Made by a program: the position numbers and the translations under genes
IMG/VR virus record: IMGVR_UViG_3300035703_000171
Span: 1 to 41,909 of that record
DNA from: a virus
DNA: 41,909 nucleotides
Strand: one strand, 5' to 3'
Part shown: positions 40,508 to 41,909 of the stretch, piece after piece
How positions within the stretch are numbered: the first letter of the stretch is position 1
Layout: the number at the start of each line of letters is the position of its first letter
The notes under the pieces: generated by a model
Database searches by the model: none
What the model saw: the letters and a program-made list of their open reading frames with translations, nothing else
Told to the model about the DNA's origin: nothing

Positions 40508-40900
40508 GTGACTTGGCAGTATGACCCCAACATTGACCCCTTGCAGTTTGAAGGCTTCGTCTACCTCATTCGGAACCTGACCACCGGTAAGTCCTACATC
40601 GGGAAGAAGTCCGTTTGGGCACGCAAGGGCCGTGGGAAGAAGCAAGTGGTCAAGGAATCTACATGGCGAAACTACTGGTCCAGCAGTGCTGACCTGAAAG
40701 CCGATGTGAAGGCACAGGGCAAGGAAGCCTTTTCCAGACAAGTGCTATGTTGGTGCAGGGACAAGCAAAGCCTTACCTATTGCGAGCAGCGTGAGCAGTT
40801 TGCCCATGATGTCCTGGGTGCAAAGCTTCCAGACGGAACGCCTGCTTTCTATAACAAGAACATCGCTGGTCGCTTCTACCGCGCACCAGACGCTGTTTGA
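40508..40900 (+). CDS. GIY-YIG endonuclease (Seg-like)
   Basis: A 130-residue protein. FVYLIRNLTTGKSYIGKK (about residues 17-34) is the GIY-YIG signature. WRNYWSSSADLKADVKAQGKEAF and the Arg/Glu-containing YCEQREQFAHDVLG follow in the order seen in T4 Seg-type endonucleases. GTG at 40508 was chosen because CTAAGTA lies 4 nt upstream; a longer upstream reading would run through the promoter. Compared with the endonuclease at 14489 it lacks the long NUMOD3 tail. Likely a free-standing homing enzyme. Confidence 0.8.
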   Translation: MTWQYDPNIDPLQFEGFVYLIRNLTTGKSYIGKKSVWARKGRGKKQVVKESTWRNYWSSSADLKADVKAQGKEAFSRQVLCWCRDKQSLTYCEQREQFAHDVLGAKLPDGTPAFYNKNIAGRFYRAPDAV

Positions 40901-40921
40901 ACCACTCTGATAGCCAATCGG

Positions 40922-40944
40922 TATAAATACCTTGCAACACAAGG
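40922..40944 (+). promoter_or_regulatory. TATAAATA promoter motif with SD-hiding hairpin
   Basis: TATAAATA (40922-40929) is followed by CCTTG-caaca-CAAGG (40930-40944). CAAGG is part of the ribosome site AAGGAG. The left arm lies before the predicted transcript start (about 40934). Confidence 0.68.
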
Positions 40945-40953
40945 AGACTACCG

Positions 40954-41124
40954 ATGAAGATTCAGGCAACACCAATTCCAGCGGATGAGAAACTAGACAT
41001 GTTGAAGCAGGACGTTGGTTCGGCTTTGCGCGGAGACAACCGTACCCTTGCTAGTGCCATCGTGAAGGCCATCAAGACACTGGAGCGCAGTGAAGCAGAG
41101 ATTGCAGGTCGCAGGCACGACTGA
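40954..41124 (+). CDS. Small hypothetical protein
   Basis: A 56-residue protein (MKIQATPIPADEKLDMLKQD...) with a helical, charged second half (VKAIKTLERSEAEIAGRRHD). AAGGAGACTACCG precedes the ATG, and a TATAAATA motif lies 24 nt before it, so a gene this short is still well supported. Function unknown. Confidence 0.6.
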   Translation: MKIQATPIPADEKLDMLKQDVGSALRGDNRTLASAIVKAIKTLERSEAEIAGRRHD

Positions 41125-41196
41125 CATCCTTTTCCCCGAATGATACACAGGGTTGTCCACTTGCGTGGGCGGCCCTGTTCTCGTTATGATCCGCCG

Positions 41197-41436
41197 ATGG
41201 GCCACCGCAGATTGACCACCCTCACTGATGTCGCGCGCTATGGCTACTGGCTCAAGGTTCAATGCTTGTGCGGTCACACAGGGCGGCTAGACCCCGTCAA
41301 ACTACTCAACAGGGCCATTGAGAAGCGATGCAGCACCAGGCTTCCTGATCTTCACCAGCTGCTCAAATGCGGGGCCTGTGGCGGGAAGGAATTCGCGGCT
41401 GAACACTGCCTCGCACCAGCTGAGTGGAGCGGATAA
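41197..41436 (+). CDS. Zinc-ribbon-like small protein
   Basis: A 79-residue protein. LKVQCLCGHTGRL and LKCGACGGKEFAAEHC place two Cys pairs as in a zinc ribbon. The opening MGHRRLTTLTDVARYGYWL is a pattern that I associate with small proteins of sphingomonads and their phages. ATG at 41197 starts exactly at that pattern. It could bind nucleic acid or regulate transcription; function not known. Confidence 0.65.
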   Translation: MGHRRLTTLTDVARYGYWLKVQCLCGHTGRLDPVKLLNRAIEKRCSTRLPDLHQLLKCGACGGKEFAAEHCLAPAEWSG

Positions 41437-41513
41437 AAGCACTCTAAAACTGGACAAATAGCCGCAAAAACAGTAGGATGGCCTCTACGGCAATGAAGCC
41501 AAGGAGTGATTCT

Positions 41514-41687
41514 ATGACGAACAAAACTGCACGGAAAAAGAGCGCTCGTAAGCGGAAAAACAACCCCACTCCGGCGACAATAGCCCGAAGGGGCGTTCTC
41601 TTAATTTCACCCTTGGTGCCGCCCCTTCGGGCTATTGTCGCCGGGTGCAAGAACTGCGCTACGCTCCGATTGTACGAAGCTTGCTAG
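41514..41687 (+). CDS. Small basic protein gene interrupted by an inverted repeat
   Basis: A 57-residue ORF. AAGGAGTGATTCT precedes the ATG, and the first 20 residues are very basic (MTNKTARKKSARKRKNN). After that the frame runs through both arms of the 25-bp inverted repeat at 41571, giving PATIARRG and then PLRAIVAG, which look like by-products of the repeat. The original C-terminus may be lost, or the short basic peptide may be all that is needed. Confidence 0.4.
   Translation: MTNKTARKKSARKRKNNPTPATIARRGVLLISPLVPPLRAIVAGCKNCATLRLYEAC
41571..41644. repeat. 25-bp perfect inverted repeat near attR
   Basis: Arms 41571-41595 and 41620-41644 (CCGGCGACAATAGCCCGAAG + GGGCG and its complement) are perfect, with a 24-nt loop. 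It is GC-rich, lies 139 bp from attR, and has no T-run, so it is not a plain terminator. A small non-autonomous insertion is possible. Confidence 0.75.
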
Positions 41688-41745
41688 AACTCGTAAAGAA
41701 GCACGAGGGACTTCTCCCCAGCTACTTTGAGCAAAGCCTTGAAAT

Positions 41746-41909
41746 TCAGTGAGACAAAGCCTGTGCAACTGTAGCTTGCTTTATCAGCTGGTTGCAGCCG
41801 AGGCTGCGGGCATCGAGCGGGGAGCCGGGGATCGCCATCACCTCGCGCCCCGCCTCGCCCGCCAGCCGCGCGGTGATGAGGCTGCCCGATTGCGGCGCGG
41901 CCTCGACCA
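41746..41909 (-). pseudogene. dprA: dprA, upstream fragment fused to a phage-encoded tail
   Basis: The minus strand reads [20 protein letters not shown], then [21 protein letters not shown], the Rossmann-fold core of DprA. At attR it runs into phage DNA and ends after [12 protein letters not shown] at the stop 41746-41748. The missing continuation lies at 1..127. The truncated product lacks the C-terminal part, so natural transformation should be impaired in the lysogen. The gene continues beyond the window edge. Confidence 0.9.
41764..41789. other. attR, serine-integrase attachment site with AT core at 41783-41784
   Basis: Phage sequence ends at the AT of 41783-41784 and dprA begins at 41785 (CAGCTGGTTGC on the plus strand). 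GTGCAACTGT (41764-41773) is the arm that mirrors ACAGTAGCAC at 138-147. Confidence 0.85.

Noticed and set aside
41444-41650. Minus-strand ORF with hydrophobic C-terminal half near attR
   Set aside because: It arises because the perfect inverted repeat is read on both strands; no ribosome site, and it opposes a better-supported plus-strand ORF.

Overview
The window is one essentially complete prophage (about 128..41784, roughly 41.7 kb) inserted into the dprA gene of a high-GC alphaproteobacterium. The host calls rest on the two flanks. The right end encodes, on the minus strand, the DprA core up to GCNQL. The left end encodes the continuation IREGAVLVQTPDEVIELL on the same strand. Joining the flanks at a shared AT dinucleotide restores an in-frame dprA. 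The DprA residues and a small zinc-ribbon gene at 41197 suggest a sphingomonad/erythrobacter-type host; that genus-level guess is inference.

Layout. 0.1-2 kb: attL and a large serine integrase. 2-5.4 kb: a spanin pair (the outer-membrane gene starts inside the inner-membrane gene), small unknown genes, an HNH endonuclease and a CHAP-type endolysin. 4.3-6.5 kb: three minus-strand genes, namely an unknown basic protein, a membrane protein and a minimal tyrosine recombinase. 6.6-9.0 kb: short unknown plus-strand genes and an HNH-like protein that appears catalytically dead. 9.1-13 kb: terminase small and large subunits, split by about 0.9 kb of structured non-coding DNA and two minus-strand cargo (moron) genes. 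13-20 kb: portal (DUF4055 type), GIY-YIG endonuclease, scaffold, major capsid, connector/neck genes and major tail protein. 19.9-36.9 kb: tail chaperones with a -1 frameshift site, tape measure, tail tip with collagen-like repeats, large fibre and fibre-assembly genes; long non-contractile (siphovirus-like) morphology. 37.1-37.7 kb: holin-like and membrane coiled-coil genes. 37.7-39.4 kb: minus-strand small genes. 39.4-40.5 kb: a strongly structured non-coding stretch. 40.5-41.7 kb: a second GIY-YIG gene, small genes and attR.

The most striking feature is a repeated motif, (C/A/T)TAA(A/G)TA, found at 25 places, nearly all intergenic and in the direction of the next gene. It resembles the T4 late promoter (TATAAATA). 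In nine annotated genes, and one 10-codon mini-ORF, the start codon follows the motif by exactly 4 or 5 nt with no Shine-Dalgarno, which predicts leaderless mRNAs starting at the initiation codon. At other sites a hairpin begins at the same predicted start point, or a hairpin that hides the ribosome site has its 5' arm upstream of that point, so it would exist only in read-through transcripts; T4 gene e uses this logic. No phage sigma factor or RNA polymerase is recognisable in the window, so what reads the motif is open.

A second notable feature is the leader of the minus-strand gene at 38759..39280. It has two perfect hairpins whose loops are complementary to each other, and the second loop is also complementary to the ribosome-binding site, so a switch is possible. 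No repressor and no replication gene is recognisable.
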